Assembly (NCBI GenBank): GCA_021325355.1
Contig: JAJPHI010000018.1
Location: 265,200-329,199 of the forward strand
Direction: 5' to 3'
Source of the DNA: Pseudomonadota bacterium
GTDB taxonomy: Bacteria; Desulfobacterota; Binatia; Binatales; Binataceae
Length of the DNA stretch: 64,000 bases
Below, in pieces: positions 8,183-18,016 of this stretch. Below the pieces are notes generated by a model that worked only from the letters and a program-made list of their open reading frames with translations, was not told the origin of the DNA and did no database searches. Position 1 is the stretch's first letter. Every line of letters begins with the position of its first letter. A program made the translations under genes and the position numbers.

Positions 8183-9430
8183 ATGACGGCGATCGAACGT
8201 CGGGGATGGTTCATCGTGGCGTGTCTTTTCCTGGTGTTGCTGCTGGTCTTCGGCGGCGGCTACAACACCGTTCCAGTATTTGTACCCGCCCTGTTGCGCG
8301 GCTTCCCCGCCTGGAGTCATCAGCGGGTTTCGATTCTCCCCAGCGTTCTCGCCCTTTCCGCCGGTGTCAGCGTGCTGCCGGTCGGATGGCTGCTCGATCG
8401 TTTCGAGGCCCGGGTGCTGATGGTGATCGGCTGTGTGACGGCGGGCTGCGGCTTCCTGGTGGCGAGCCGGGCCGACAGTTTCGCGCCGCTGCTGATTGCC
8501 TATCTGATGCTCGGATGCGGTATCGCGGCCGGCACGGCCTTGCCGGCGGCATATGTGATTGCGAACTGGTTCGAAGCCCGGCGCGGGCTCGCGATGGGTA
8601 TCGCGATCTCCGGTTCGACGATCGGCGGAATGGTGATGACGCTGGTGGCCGGCTATGCCATCCGCCACTGGGGATGGCGCGCGGCGTATCTCACGGTGGC
8701 ATTACCGATGATCGCCGTGGCGGCGCCGCTGGTGGCGGCGGCGGTGCGGAGTCGGCCGCCGGGCCGCGTCAAGCTGAACCCGAGGGACGCCGCGGCGGCG
8801 CTCGACGGCTATGAAGTTGCCGAGGCTTTGCGCACGCGTTCGTTCTGGATGATTGCCGCGGCGAATTTCTGTTTCGCCTTCTCCGCTACCGGCACCGCGA
8901 TCTACCTCGTCACCCATCTCGAGGGCGTGGGCTACAGCCAGGCCAACGCGGCGCTGGCGATGAGCCTCATTTTCGGCATCGCGGCGTTGGGCAAGATCCT
9001 GATGGGATTGCTGGCCGATCGGCTGATGGCGCGGCGGACGCTCGCGCTCGATTTTCTAATCCAGGCGGGTGGCATCGCGCTGGTCTTCCAGGTGGCGCGT
9101 CCCGCCGGAATTGCCGCCTTCGTGCTGATCTATGGCATTTCGATCGCCGCGCCGCTGAGTCTCCTGCCGGTGCTGGTGGCGGAATCGATGGGGCTCAAGC
9201 GCTTTGGTCTGATCGGTGGTCTCGAGGGGTTGGTGCAAACCTTCGGCGCGGCGGTCGGGCCGATTGTCTCCGGCCGCATTTTCGATGCGACCCGCAGTTA
9301 TACCTTCGCCTTCGAACTGTTCATCCTGATCAATCTGATTGGCGCGCTTTGCGCTTTCTCATGCGAGCCGTTTACGCCGGAGCCTCAGGCCGAACTGCGC
9401 CTCGCCCGTCCGGCTACCGCGCCTTCCTGA
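8183..9430 (+). CDS. MFS transporter, monocarboxylate/oxalate-formate antiporter type
   Basis: 415 residues with about twelve hydrophobic segments in two halves joined by a charged loop around residue 190-215 (RSRPPGRVKLNPRD). The first loop contains PVGWLLDRFEARVLM, the MFS A-motif region, and the second half repeats it with LMGLLADRLMARRT. The overall pattern resembles the monocarboxylate transporter and oxalate:formate antiporter families. It stands alone on the plus strand after a 211-base gap and converges on the methyltransferase gene with only 17 bases between stops. An organic acid substrate is inference. Confidence 0.8.
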   Translation: MTAIERRGWFIVACLFLVLLLVFGGGYNTVPVFVPALLRGFPAWSHQRVSILPSVLALSAGVSVLPVGWLLDRFEARVLMVIGCVTAGCGFLVASRADSFAPLLIAYLMLGCGIAAGTALPAAYVIANWFEARRGLAMGIAISGSTIGGMVMTLVAGYAIRHWGWRAAYLTVALPMIAVAAPLVAAAVRSRPPGRVKLNPRDAAAALDGYEVAEALRTRSFWMIAAANFCFAFSATGTAIYLVTHLEGVGYSQANAALAMSLIFGIAALGKILMGLLADRLMARRTLALDFLIQAGGIALVFQVARPAGIAAFVLIYGISIAAPLSLLPVLVAESMGLKRFGLIGGLEGLVQTFGAAVGPIVSGRIFDATRSYTFAFELFILINLIGALCAFSCEPFTPEPQAELRLARPATAPS

Positions 9431-9447
9431 GAATCGGAGCGGCGTGA

Positions 9448-10302
9448 TTAATTCGCCGCGCAAAAGAGGATCGTTTCGTTCGCGGTCCGAACCTTGCCGT
9501 CAGCAGCCGCGTAGGCGCGCGCGGCGTCCGTCACCGCGGCGATAATCTGATCGCGCATTTCGGGGGTCTGCCGCTCGAGCAGCGCGCGAAAAGGCGCTGC
9601 GACGTCGCGGCGGAACTCAGCGAAATCCGCCGGTGACGCCATCTCCCACACCACCTGCATGCGTTCGATGACCACGTCATGAAAGCCCGCTTCCTGCAGC
9701 GCGCTCTGGAGAATCGAGGTATCGGCCAGGCGCAGCGGATCGAGCGCGTTCGGCGGTGGCGGCGGCAATTTCGCCAGACGGCGCACCGCGTCAGCGCCGA
9801 GCGTGATCATTGGCACCTTGTCCGGTGTGGACCAGACCGCGGTGGCGAAGCGCGCCCCCGGTTTGAGATGCGCACGGATGCGCTTCAGTGCACCCGTCAG
9901 GTCGGGCATGAACATCAGGCCCCAACGACACAGGGCGGCGTCGAACGCGCCGTCGACGCCGAGCTGTTCGGCGTCGCTCTGCAGGAATTCGATATTGTGT
10001 AGGCCGACCGCGGCGGCCCGCTCCCGTCCGATAGCGAGCATCCCGGCGGATTGATCGGTGGCGATGACACGGCCGCTCGGACCGACGCGCCGCGCCGCGG
10101 TGACTGCGGGCTCGCCGTTGCCGGTGGCGATATCCAGCACCCGATCACCCGCCTTGACGGCGGCGAGGTCGACGAGACGGTCGCTGACGTGCTGGGCTGA
10201 GCGCTCGAACAGCGGCCACCATTTTTTCCATCCGGCGGCGGCCGCGTCCCAGTCACGTTGCTGATCCTGTTTGAAGCGTTCGGCGTCAAGCGGCTCGGTC
10301 AT
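9448..10302 (-). CDS. class I SAM-dependent methyltransferase
   Basis: 284 residues. Motif I is VLDIATGNGEPAVTAA, followed by GRVIATDQSAGML (motif II acidic end) and DAALCRWGLMFMPD (motif IV region), which define the Rossmann-type SAM-binding fold of the UbiE/type 11 methyltransferases. The N-terminus FKQDQQRDWDAAAAGWKKWWPLFE is the usual capping helix. It is the last gene of a minus-strand run MFS transporter - alaC-like aminotransferase - methyltransferase, with 29 bases between it and the aminotransferase. Substrate unknown. Confidence 0.8.
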   Translation of the reverse strand: MTEPLDAERFKQDQQRDWDAAAAGWKKWWPLFERSAQHVSDRLVDLAAVKAGDRVLDIATGNGEPAVTAARRVGPSGRVIATDQSAGMLAIGRERAAAVGLHNIEFLQSDAEQLGVDGAFDAALCRWGLMFMPDLTGALKRIRAHLKPGARFATAVWSTPDKVPMITLGADAVRRLAKLPPPPPNALDPLRLADTSILQSALQEAGFHDVVIERMQVVWEMASPADFAEFRRDVAAPFRALLERQTPEMRDQIIAAVTDAARAYAAADGKVRTANETILFCAAN

Positions 10303-10331
10303 GGCAGTAGCCTCGGTTGGTGGGGTTGAAC

Positions 10332-11534
10332 CTAAGAAGCCGCCGCGGTCAGCCCCGCGCGTTCGGCATGGGCGAGCGCATGACGAATGCCGCGCACGGC
10401 CTGACGCGTGCGATGCTCGTTCTCAATGAGCGCGAAGCGGACGTAACCGTCGCCGTCGGCACCGAAGCCGACGCCTGGCGACACGGCAACTTTCGCGTCG
10501 CGGAGCAGAAATTTGGCGAACTCGAGCGATCCCATCGCGCGGAACGGCTCCGGGATGGGCGCCCATACGAACATCGTGGCGCGCGGCCGACTGACCGGCC
10601 AGCCCGAACGGTTAAGGCCGTTGATCAGTACATCGCGCCGCCGCCGATAGGTCTCGACGATCTCGGCGACGCAATCCTGCGGCCCGTTGAGGGCGGCGAT
10701 GGCGGCGACCTGCACCGGGGCAAACATGCCGTAGTCGAAATACGACTTGAGCCGCGTCAGCGCCGCGATCATCTCGCGATTGCCGACCGCGAACCCCACG
10801 CGCCATCCGGGCATGTTGTAACTCTTCGAGAGGGTGAAGAATTCGACCGCCACGTCGCGTGCCCCCGGTACCTCCATGATCGACGGCGCGCGATAACCGT
10901 CGAAGCAGAGGTCGGCGTAGGCCAGGTCGTGAACGACCAGCATCTCGTTTTCGCGCGCGAAATCCACGACCCGCTTCATGAAGCTCAGATTGACGGTCGA
11001 GGTGGTCGGATTGTGCGGAAAGTTGATAATCAGGAGTTTCGGGCGCGGCCATGTGCGTTTCATCGCGGCGATCAGCTCGTCGAAGAACTCGTCGCCGTTG
11101 CGCAGGGGCACGCCAACCACCTGGGCGCCGGCAATGATGCAGCCGTACTGATGGATCGGGTAGGTCGGTGTCGGTGCCAGCACGACGTCGCCCTGGTCGA
11201 GGATCGCCAGCGCGAGGTGCGCGATGCCCTCCTTGGAGCCGATCGTCACGATCGCCTCGCCGTCGGGATCAAACTCGACCTGGTAGCGGCGCTTGTACCA
11301 GTCGCAGATCGCCAGCCGCAATTTGTAGACGCCGCGCGAAACGGAATAGCGATGGTTCGGGCTTTTCGCCGCAGCTTCGATCAATTTGTTGACGATATGC
11401 GGCGGCGTCGGCTCGTCCGGATTCCCCATCCCGAAGTCGATGATGTCCTCGCCGGCGCGGCGCGCCTTCAGACACAGTTCGCCGATCGCATTGAAGACAT
11501 AAGGTGGTAAGCGCTTGATTCGCGGAAATTCCAT
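10332..11534 (-). CDS. alaC: AlaC-type pyridoxal-phosphate aminotransferase
   Basis: About 400 residues. It follows the E. coli AlaC glutamate-pyruvate aminotransferase closely from end to end: [66 protein letters not shown] with the PLP-binding Lys, and [14 protein letters not shown]-like sequence near the end. It would move an amino group between alanine and 2-oxoglutarate (pyruvate/glutamate), making alanine. The ORF track start adds 15 poorly conserved residues; the Met giving [10 protein letters not shown] aligns with the family. It sits between an MFS gene and a methyltransferase on one strand. Confidence 0.85.
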   Translation of the reverse strand: MEFPRIKRLPPYVFNAIGELCLKARRAGEDIIDFGMGNPDEPTPPHIVNKLIEAAAKSPNHRYSVSRGVYKLRLAICDWYKRRYQVEFDPDGEAIVTIGSKEGIAHLALAILDQGDVVLAPTPTYPIHQYGCIIAGAQVVGVPLRNGDEFFDELIAAMKRTWPRPKLLIINFPHNPTTSTVNLSFMKRVVDFARENEMLVVHDLAYADLCFDGYRAPSIMEVPGARDVAVEFFTLSKSYNMPGWRVGFAVGNREMIAALTRLKSYFDYGMFAPVQVAAIAALNGPQDCVAEIVETYRRRRDVLINGLNRSGWPVSRPRATMFVWAPIPEPFRAMGSLEFAKFLLRDAKVAVSPGVGFGADGDGYVRFALIENEHRTRQAVRGIRHALAHAERAGLTAAAS

Positions 11535-11585
11535 CACTGGTTTGCCGACTTCCCGCCGCCGCGGCGGCCCATTCCACATATATAG

Positions 11586-12878
11586 TTATCGAACACCTAC
11601 GGCTTCAGCTAGTGCGGAGCCGCGGGTCGCCCGCGCCCGCAGCGCGAGCGTCAGGTAGCACGGCAGGGCGAGCAGCGAAAGCAGACCGGCAAGTCGCCAT
11701 GACGCCTGCAGACCGGCCCGATCGGCCACGACGCCGGTCAGCAGCAGCCCGATCGAACCACCGAACGTCTCGCAGGTGCTGCGAAAGGAGAGCAGCGTGG
11801 CGCGGGTCTCGGCGTGGATCTCTTCGTTGATCCAGCTCTGCGCGAAGGGCATCAGGGCGCCCGCGCAGATACTGAAACCGCAGAACACCAGCAGCGTGAG
11901 GGTGGTGCGAGCGCCAAGGCTGCCGGCGGCGTACATCAGGCCGGCGACCGCCACGGCGAGAACGCTCAACCAGCGCGCGCGCCGGGGGCGCTCGATGCTA
12001 CTATGGATCATGAATTCGGCACCGACCATCCGCGCTATGGTAAACAGGGCGAAGATCCATCCGACGATCCAGATACCGATACCGTAGCGGATGGTGAAGA
12101 ACTGCGGCCATTGCAGCCAGTAGGGCGCCCAGGCGGCGAAGAAGATGCCTTGGGCGAGCGTCAGCAGGAGAAAGGTGCGCGTGCGGAAAGCCTGCCGAAA
12201 GCCCTCGACGACCCGCTCCTTCACGACGCTGGGCAGCGCCCGGAGCGCCACGTCGGCATGACGCGGATTCGCCTCGCGCATCAGCGGAGCTATCAGCCAC
12301 GCGCACAGGAAATAGCCGCTCGCACCCATCAGCCAGGGCCACGCGATATTGATATTGGCCACCGCAGCGCCGGCGATCGCGGCGAGCATGAAGCCGAGGT
12401 TCATCAACTGCGAGATACGCCAGAAGAGCCGGTCCTTGAGACCCCGATAACCGGCCTGGTCGAGCGCATCGACTCCCCAAGCGTCAATCGAACCATTGCA
12501 GAAGGTAGTTCCGATACCGTCGATCGTCTCCCCCAGCACGAACATCGGATAATGATAGGCGAAGAAGTAAACCATGAAGGCGAGTGACCGCAGCGCACAG
12601 CCGAGCGCAAACGAGCGCCGGCGGCCGAGCGCGTCGGCAAACGCCCCGGTGGGAATATCGGTAAGAAAGGTGACGGCAAAATAGATGGCGAGAACACTGT
12701 TGATTTCAAATTCGCTGAGCCCGCGCGTGCGCAGGAAAATCGGATAGACGCCGTAGAGAAAACCCCCGGCCAGCGAATATGCCGCCCACACTCCATAATA
12801 GCGGCGCAGCACCGAGCGCGTCGCGGCGTCGCCTGTCTCCGCCGCCGGCGGCCGCATGATATTTTCCTGGGGGTCCAT
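11586..12878 (-). CDS. MFS transporter
   Basis: About 430 residues with twelve predicted membrane segments. The first cytoplasmic loop reads GAFADALGRRRSFALG, the MFS motif A. The ORF track begins at 13010, but the ATG at 12878 has a clear Shine-Dalgarno (AAGGTGG, 5 bases away) and avoids a long overlap with the divergent UbiB-like gene. The upstream region is inside that gene's 5' part, so its promoter must lie there. It probably heads a unit with alaC. Similar proteins are annotated as sugar or multidrug transporters; the substrate cannot be read. Confidence 0.75.
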   Translation of the reverse strand: MDPQENIMRPPAAETGDAATRSVLRRYYGVWAAYSLAGGFLYGVYPIFLRTRGLSEFEINSVLAIYFAVTFLTDIPTGAFADALGRRRSFALGCALRSLAFMVYFFAYHYPMFVLGETIDGIGTTFCNGSIDAWGVDALDQAGYRGLKDRLFWRISQLMNLGFMLAAIAGAAVANINIAWPWLMGASGYFLCAWLIAPLMREANPRHADVALRALPSVVKERVVEGFRQAFRTRTFLLLTLAQGIFFAAWAPYWLQWPQFFTIRYGIGIWIVGWIFALFTIARMVGAEFMIHSSIERPRRARWLSVLAVAVAGLMYAAGSLGARTTLTLLVFCGFSICAGALMPFAQSWINEEIHAETRATLLSFRSTCETFGGSIGLLLTGVVADRAGLQASWRLAGLLSLLALPCYLTLALRARATRGSALAEAVGVR

Positions 12879-12903
12879 CTTCCACCTTATCAAGCCTTCC
12901 TCG

Positions 12904-14265
12904 ATGCAACGCTCAATCCAGGGATCGCCTGAGGCCGCCGCCGTTCCGGAACCACCGTGGTACGTCCGCGCCTGGCGCTTGAGCGACATTTTGATCGTCG
13001 CGGCGCGCATTTATTGCGGCTACAAGGCGATTCAACTCTGGGGCCGCTGGGTCAGCGATCGCGGCCAGGAGTCGCGTTACCGGCGCCAGGACCTTCGCGC
13101 GGCGCGGTTGCTGCATCGGGCAGCGCTGCGGCTCGAAGGACTCCTAATCAAGGCCGGACAGTTTATCGCAACCCGCGCCGATATTCTGCCCCCCGAATGG
13201 GTCAATACACTCGCGTCCCTGCACGATCGCGTGCCGCCGCGACCCCTCAGCGTCATCCGCGCCGTAGTCGAGCGTGAACTCGGGCAGCCGCTCGAGGCGA
13301 TCTTCGATGACTTCGCCGCCGCACCGCTGGCGGCAGCTTCGCTCGCCCAGGTCCATCGCGCGCGCACGCGCGACGGTCGCGATTGCGCCGTCAAGGTGCA
13401 GTATCCGGATATCGCGGGCCTCGTCCAAGCCGACCTGCGCAACCTGATGCTCACCCTGCGGATCCTGGCCCGGCTCGAACCGGATTTCGATTTTCGCGTG
13501 ATCGCCCGGGAGATTCTGAAGTACATCCCGCTCGAGCTCGACTTCCTTAACGAGGCGCGCAATGCCGAAACGATCCGGCGCAACCTGGCCCATCGCGCCG
13601 ACGTCCTGATCCCACGGGTCTTCCACGACCTCACCACGCGTCGGGTCCTGGTGATGGAGCTGGTGGAGGGGATCAAAATCACCGACGTCGCGGAGCTGAA
13701 GCGGGCAGGCGTCGAGCCGTCTGCCGTCGGTCAGCAATTGATCGAGATCTTTACCGAAATGATCCTGCGCGACGGTTTCTTCCACGCCGATCCCCATCCG
13801 GGGAATATCCTGGTCCAGCCGGGACCGCGTCTGGTGTTGCTGGATTTCGGTCTGGCGAAGGATTTTCCACCGCATTTTCGCGACGCGATGGTGCGCCTGA
13901 CGTTTGCTATCCTCACGTCGAATCGCGAGGCTATCGTGGCCGCCTTTCACGATCTTGGTTTTCGCACGCGCCATCCGGCGCCGGAGACCCTGCTGACGCT
14001 CGCCGATCTTTTTCTCGGCAACTCGGTCCGACGCAACCGCGCGTATGCCGACGAGGAATTGATCGGCGAGTTCGCCAACGAACTGCCGCGCGCGCTCAGG
14101 GCGAATCCGGTGGTCGAGGTGCCGGCCGACGTCCTGCTGGTAAATCGCGTGATGGGTCTTCTGAGCGGGCTCGGGCGGACGCTCGATTCGCGGGTCAACA
14201 TGTTCGCGACCCTGATGCCCTACGCGCGCGACCTGATGGCGGCGCAAAACGGCGCGGTCAAATAG
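12904..14265 (+). CDS. ABC1/UbiB-family atypical kinase
   Basis: About 453 residues. The family signature is complete: KAGQFIATRADILPPEW (KxGQ), AAASLAQVHRA (the A-rich loop and SxAQVH), CAVKVQYP (the catalytic Lys), FFHADPHPGNIL and LLDFGLAKD (DFG-like metal site). UbiB/COQ8 proteins are ATPases that support ubiquinone biosynthesis; related AarF proteins occur outside that pathway. The Met at 12904 is chosen over 12856 because the longer form would overlap the divergent MFS gene; neither start has a good Shine-Dalgarno. Downstream and same strand is the inositol-phosphatase-family gene. Confidence 0.85.
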   Translation: MQRSIQGSPEAAAVPEPPWYVRAWRLSDILIVAARIYCGYKAIQLWGRWVSDRGQESRYRRQDLRAARLLHRAALRLEGLLIKAGQFIATRADILPPEWVNTLASLHDRVPPRPLSVIRAVVERELGQPLEAIFDDFAAAPLAAASLAQVHRARTRDGRDCAVKVQYPDIAGLVQADLRNLMLTLRILARLEPDFDFRVIAREILKYIPLELDFLNEARNAETIRRNLAHRADVLIPRVFHDLTTRRVLVMELVEGIKITDVAELKRAGVEPSAVGQQLIEIFTEMILRDGFFHADPHPGNILVQPGPRLVLLDFGLAKDFPPHFRDAMVRLTFAILTSNREAIVAAFHDLGFRTRHPAPETLLTLADLFLGNSVRRNRAYADEELIGEFANELPRALRANPVVEVPADVLLVNRVMGLLSGLGRTLDSRVNMFATLMPYARDLMAAQNGAVK

Positions 14266-14326
14266 CGGCGCGCGTTTGTCCACATCCGACTGGCATCGCC
14301 GCACGGTCAAGCGTAGCTTGAGCGGG

Positions 14327-15187
14327 GTGCCGGCGCTCGAACTTATCGAAAAAACCGCGATTCGCGCGGCGCGTGCCGCCGGGCGAATCCATCTGAAGCG
14401 GCTGAGCCACGTCACCATCGCGCGCAAGACGAGCGCGATCGACCTCGTCACCGAGGCCGATCGCGAGGCCGAAGCGGCGGCGCTCGACGTGCTGCGCCGC
14501 GCCTTTCCGGCCCACGCTATCCTGGCCGAGGAGAGTGGCGCGAGCGAGAACCGCGGCGACGATCGCTGGATCGTCGATCCACTCGATGGCACGACCAATT
14601 TCGCTCACGGCTATCCGCAGTTCTGCGTCTCAATCGCCTATGAGCGGCGCGGCAAAGTGCAGGTCGGCGTCGTCCTCGACGCGCTCAAGCGCGAGTTATT
14701 TGTCGGACGGCGCGGCGCGGGCGCGCGGCTCAACGGCAAGCCTATCCATGTGACCCGTACCCCGACGCTCGAGTCGTCGCTGCTCCTGACCGGCTTTCCG
14801 TACGACCGGCGGCAGCGGCGCCGCTTCTATCTGGCCTTCTGGGAAGCCTTCATGATGCGCACGCACGGGGTCAGGCGCACCGGTTCGGCGGCGCTGGATT
14901 TAGCCTGGGTGGCGTGCGGCCGCGTCGATGGCTTCTGGGAATTCGGACTCAAGCCCTGGGATATCGCAGCGGGCGCTCTCATCGTGCAGGAAGCCGGCGG
15001 CGACGTGACCAACATGGACGGCACCCCGCTCGACCTGACGGCCGGACGTATCATCGCGAGCAACGGCCGGATCCATCGCAAGATGATCGAGCTTATCCGC
15101 GCGACTCTGCCGGAAGCGGAACGGCGGCATGCCCGCATGCTCGAGGAAGAGGAGGCGGGGCGCGACGGCACCGCCGCCGCCGGTTAA
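14327..15187 (+). CDS. inositol-monophosphatase-family phosphatase
   Basis: About 286 residues from the GTG chosen here; the ORF track uses a TTG at 14276. All metal-binding motifs of the Mg-dependent Li-sensitive phosphatase superfamily are present: LAEESGA, VDPLDGTTNFAHGYP, and PWDIAAGALIVQEAGG. The expected reaction is hydrolysis of myo-inositol phosphate or a similar sugar phosphate (SuhB-like), though some members act on histidinol phosphate or nucleotides. The C-terminus has a charged tail rich in Glu and Arg. It follows the UbiB-like gene by 61 bases and is probably co-transcribed. Confidence 0.85.
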   Translation: MPALELIEKTAIRAARAAGRIHLKRLSHVTIARKTSAIDLVTEADREAEAAALDVLRRAFPAHAILAEESGASENRGDDRWIVDPLDGTTNFAHGYPQFCVSIAYERRGKVQVGVVLDALKRELFVGRRGAGARLNGKPIHVTRTPTLESSLLLTGFPYDRRQRRRFYLAFWEAFMMRTHGVRRTGSAALDLAWVACGRVDGFWEFGLKPWDIAAGALIVQEAGGDVTNMDGTPLDLTAGRIIASNGRIHRKMIELIRATLPEAERRHARMLEEEEAGRDGTAAAG

Positions 15188-15257
15188 GCCGGCCCGCTGT
15201 TCACGATAGTGACAGCTTTGCGCGGCCTGCCCTGCCGGTTATAGTTGTCGGCGGCAC

Positions 15258-15329
15258 GCCCCGGTAGTGAAAAGGACATCACGGAGGTCTCCGGAACCTC
15301 AAGTCCGGGTTCGACTCCCGGCCGGGGCA
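15258..15329 (+). tRNA. tRNA-Arg (anticodon CCG)
   Basis: A full cloverleaf can be drawn. Acceptor GCCCCGG pairs with CCGGGGC, the D stem is GTGA/TCAC, and the anticodon stem GAGGT/ACCTC holds the loop CTCCGGA, giving anticodon CCG at 15291-15293. The T arm is CCGGG TTCGACT CCCGG and the discriminator is A. CCA is not encoded (next bases are CTC), so it would be added by the nucleotidyltransferase. The ORF at 15267-15461 is an artefact across this gene. Confidence 0.93.
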
Positions 15330-15474
15330 CTCGAACCGGACGAACTCCCTGAGTCATCAAGCTTTTCCATCGGCGCAGAGAGCTCCGATGAGTCTCCGGA
15401 GCGGCGGGGTGTTGCGCGAACGACGATGGGCGGACGATACGGATGTGGCGAGGATCGGTGATGGAGCCGTGGTG

Positions 15475-16524
15475 TCACTGGCGCTGGTTCTGCGGATAGA
15501 GGTCCGCCATCTGCCGAGCCAGGTCGGCGAGCTCGTCGCGCAATGAGGCCGGCTTGAGGACCTTGACCCACGGACCGAGGCTCAGGATGAAGTTGCGCAA
15601 CTCGGTGGTGCCGCGCACGCGCATCGTGAGCACGGTCCGGCCGTCGCGCCGTCGATAGAATTTCTGCGTCGGATGGATCATGCGCGGCCGCAAGTAGGCT
15701 TCCGTGTCCCCCAGCATCAGCAGTTCCACGGTCATCTCGGGGCCGTCGAGCAGTCCGAAGGTGCCGTCCAGATGTTTTGCCGGATGGTAGTCCTTCGGAT
15801 AGGCAAAGCGCGCCCGATTGCCGTTTCGATCGGTGATGAAGTCCACTTTGCGCACCCGCTCGACGGCGAGGTAGATGATGCTGTGATGCCGGCGGCTCAG
15901 GCCGAGAAGGTACAGGCCGCCGCGATAGGCCATCAGCGTATACGGTTCGAAATCGTGCGGCTTACCCTGGCCGGTCAGCCCCGCGTAATCCACGTGGATG
16001 ACGTTCTGTCCGATGAGCGCCCGCAGGATTACGTCGAGATGGGCGTCATAGTCGTGGTAGTCCTTGGGCGCGTAGGGAACCGCGAAGAACTTGCGGTCGA
16101 AATCCTTGAGCCGCTCCTGGTCGCGGGCGGGCAGATTGGCGAAGCTTCGTTCCCACAGATCCTGCACGCTTTCCTTCATCACGGTGCCTTCGAGGAACTG
16201 CAGCAGGGTCAGCGTGAAGTAGAGCGAAACCGCCCGCCACGGGTTGGGGTCGGTCGGCCCCGAGCCCGGGTTGATCCGAAGCGATCGACGCGCCCCACGC
16301 TGCACCACCTCGAAGATCGGCCGGCCCGTCAAGTCGCGAAGACCTTCGCGGCAGGCATGGATATAGCGGAGCAGTGTGCGCTCGCTGATATTAAGCTCGT
16401 GCTCGATCGCCTCGAAGGACCATCCATATGGGCGCGATCCGAGTTCGACGGCAAGGCGCGCCATTTTGAGCGCTGCCGGATAGGTGGGCCGTCGCGGGCT
16501 GACGCGCGATTTGCTGGTCTTCAT
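15475..16524 (-). CDS. WYL-domain transcriptional regulator
   Basis: About 349 residues from the internal Met (MKTSKSRVS); the ORF track start at 16617 adds 31 unlikely residues. Residues near 30-70 form a helix-turn-helix (FEAIEHELNISERTLLRYIHAC). The centre carries a WYL domain with YRGGLYLLGLSRR, where the canonical Trp-Tyr-Leu is Leu-Tyr-Leu, followed by IYLAVERVRKVDF. The C-terminal WCX-like part ends with ILSLGPWVKVLKPASLRDEL. WYL proteins bind ligands or nucleic acids and repress or activate nearby genes. It lies downstream of an AAA ATPase on the same strand and next to tRNA-Arg. Confidence 0.85.
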   Translation of the reverse strand: MKTSKSRVSPRRPTYPAALKMARLAVELGSRPYGWSFEAIEHELNISERTLLRYIHACREGLRDLTGRPIFEVVQRGARRSLRINPGSGPTDPNPWRAVSLYFTLTLLQFLEGTVMKESVQDLWERSFANLPARDQERLKDFDRKFFAVPYAPKDYHDYDAHLDVILRALIGQNVIHVDYAGLTGQGKPHDFEPYTLMAYRGGLYLLGLSRRHHSIIYLAVERVRKVDFITDRNGNRARFAYPKDYHPAKHLDGTFGLLDGPEMTVELLMLGDTEAYLRPRMIHPTQKFYRRRDGRTVLTMRVRGTTELRNFILSLGPWVKVLKPASLRDELADLARQMADLYPQNQRQ

Positions 16525-16656
16525 CGGAGACAACCGTTGACACAAAGGAGGCCCGCGCCGCAACCGCAAAAGTCCGCGCAGGTCATCGACCGACCGAAGC
16601 CTCGGACGACCCGCCACCGGCGAGGCGAAGCGCCATCGTCCGACCGCGGCGCCTCC

Positions 16657-17829
16657 TTAACCGCCATTCGTAAAGCCCATCGGCGCGCGTTCGCGAAGCG
16701 CGCGGCCGTCCAGCAAGGCATAAAGCTCGGCGATCGTTCGTGAGGCGCGCGGCGCGGTCCGGTGGTCGTCCTCGTCGGCACCGCGATGGATCCTCAACCA
16801 GTTCGCCGCCTCGGCGGCCGAAAGCGGCAGGAATTCAACTTCCGATGTGCAGCGGCCGGGACGGATGACGGCCGGATGCATCGCGCCGAGGTCTTCGTTG
16901 GTCGTGATCAACAGCATCACGCGCGAACCCTGGCCGAACAGGCCGTCGACGGCGTTGAGGAGCCGTGACAGACCCTGGCCGGCGCGCTCTTTCGCATCGA
17001 CGCTGAGCAGCTCACCGGTGTCTTCCAGAACCAGCAGTCGCCAGCGGTCGCAAGCCGGATGGTTCCCCGCTTCGTTCCCATCGATCACCAGGCGAACGAC
17101 ATAATCGGCGCGCGGACCAAAGAGATTTTCGGGGTCGAGGACGTATTCAAACTGACACCATTCGCGCCATTCCCAGGCGAGTGCACGAATCGCAAAGGTT
17201 TTGCCCGTTCCCGGTCGCCCGTGCCAGAGGAGCAGACGGCCGCTCGGATCCGGCTTGAAGTCTCGCGTGAGAGCGGCGAGCGCCTGCGCGGTCCGCGCGC
17301 TGTAGTTGTCGCGGATCTCGGCCCACGTCGGTACGTTCAGGGTCTTGGCTTCGCGCTCGGGCCCCTTCTCCCCCCAATACCAGAAGGCCAACTCGACGGT
17401 CGGACGCGCCGGCGCGCCTTCGTCGCCTGGAGGGTCGAAAAGCCTCTGATGCTCGCCGAGGCAGGCCTCGACGGATCCGGCGTCCTGCCCGGCGAGAAAA
17501 ATGCTGACGAGCTGGAACTTCGCGCAGACCAGGAGCTGAATCAGGTTATCGCCGCGCCGGAGCGCGAGCCGCAGGTCGCATTCGTCACGCATGTCGGCGA
17601 GTATCTCGTCGTCAGGCTTGAGATAGTCGTCGGCGGTGGCGGCGGCGAAGGCATGCTCCGAGCGCCATTCAGCGTGGCGGACGTGACGCAGTCGGTTAAC
17701 GGCCACTGCGGTCTTAAAGATGTTCTGGAACAGATCGTCGAAATCCCTCGTCACGAAGTTCTCGATGATCAGGGGCTGAAAGCCATTGCCACTATCCCGG
17801 CGTGATTCGCGTTGCTTCATGCCGGTCAT
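16657..17829 (-). CDS. AAA-family ATPase with an N-terminal DUF5925-like region
   Basis: About 390 residues from the Met giving MTGMKQRESR. The N-terminal half (1-180) has no recognised motif and includes a Trp-rich part (VELAFWYWGEKG). The C-terminal half is an AAA core: Walker A GRPGTGKTF, Walker B RLLVLEDTGE, sensor-1 LLITTNED, and an arginine-finger-like segment HPAVIRPGRC. The arrangement recalls soil-bacterial ATPases carrying DUF5925. It precedes the WYL regulator by 132 bases on the same strand, so the two could form a unit. The substrate that would be remodelled is unknown. Confidence 0.8.
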   Translation of the reverse strand: MTGMKQRESRRDSGNGFQPLIIENFVTRDFDDLFQNIFKTAVAVNRLRHVRHAEWRSEHAFAAATADDYLKPDDEILADMRDECDLRLALRRGDNLIQLLVCAKFQLVSIFLAGQDAGSVEACLGEHQRLFDPPGDEGAPARPTVELAFWYWGEKGPEREAKTLNVPTWAEIRDNYSARTAQALAALTRDFKPDPSGRLLLWHGRPGTGKTFAIRALAWEWREWCQFEYVLDPENLFGPRADYVVRLVIDGNEAGNHPACDRWRLLVLEDTGELLSVDAKERAGQGLSRLLNAVDGLFGQGSRVMLLITTNEDLGAMHPAVIRPGRCTSEVEFLPLSAAEAANWLRIHRGADEDDHRTAPRASRTIAELYALLDGRALRERAPMGFTNGG

Positions 17830-18016
17830 TGAAGCATCCCGCGCAGACAACGGTTGTCGGAAGGTCGCCGCGCGGCCGTCGAGGTAAAAAAGCTGCGGCG
17901 GAACGCGTGACGATCGGCTGGCGACACGCGGTCGAAAACGCATCACGCGGAAGCAGGAGGGGCGCCAACTGCCGGGGACGGATGACGCTATCGGCGGCGA
18001 AGCGCCGACGGACGCC

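Noticed and set aside
13144-14598. 484-codon minus-strand ORF opposite the UbiB-like kinase gene
   Set aside because: It is a shadow of the high-GC kinase gene; the translation is low-complexity Arg/Gln/His-rich with no domain, while the plus strand has a full UbiB signature.
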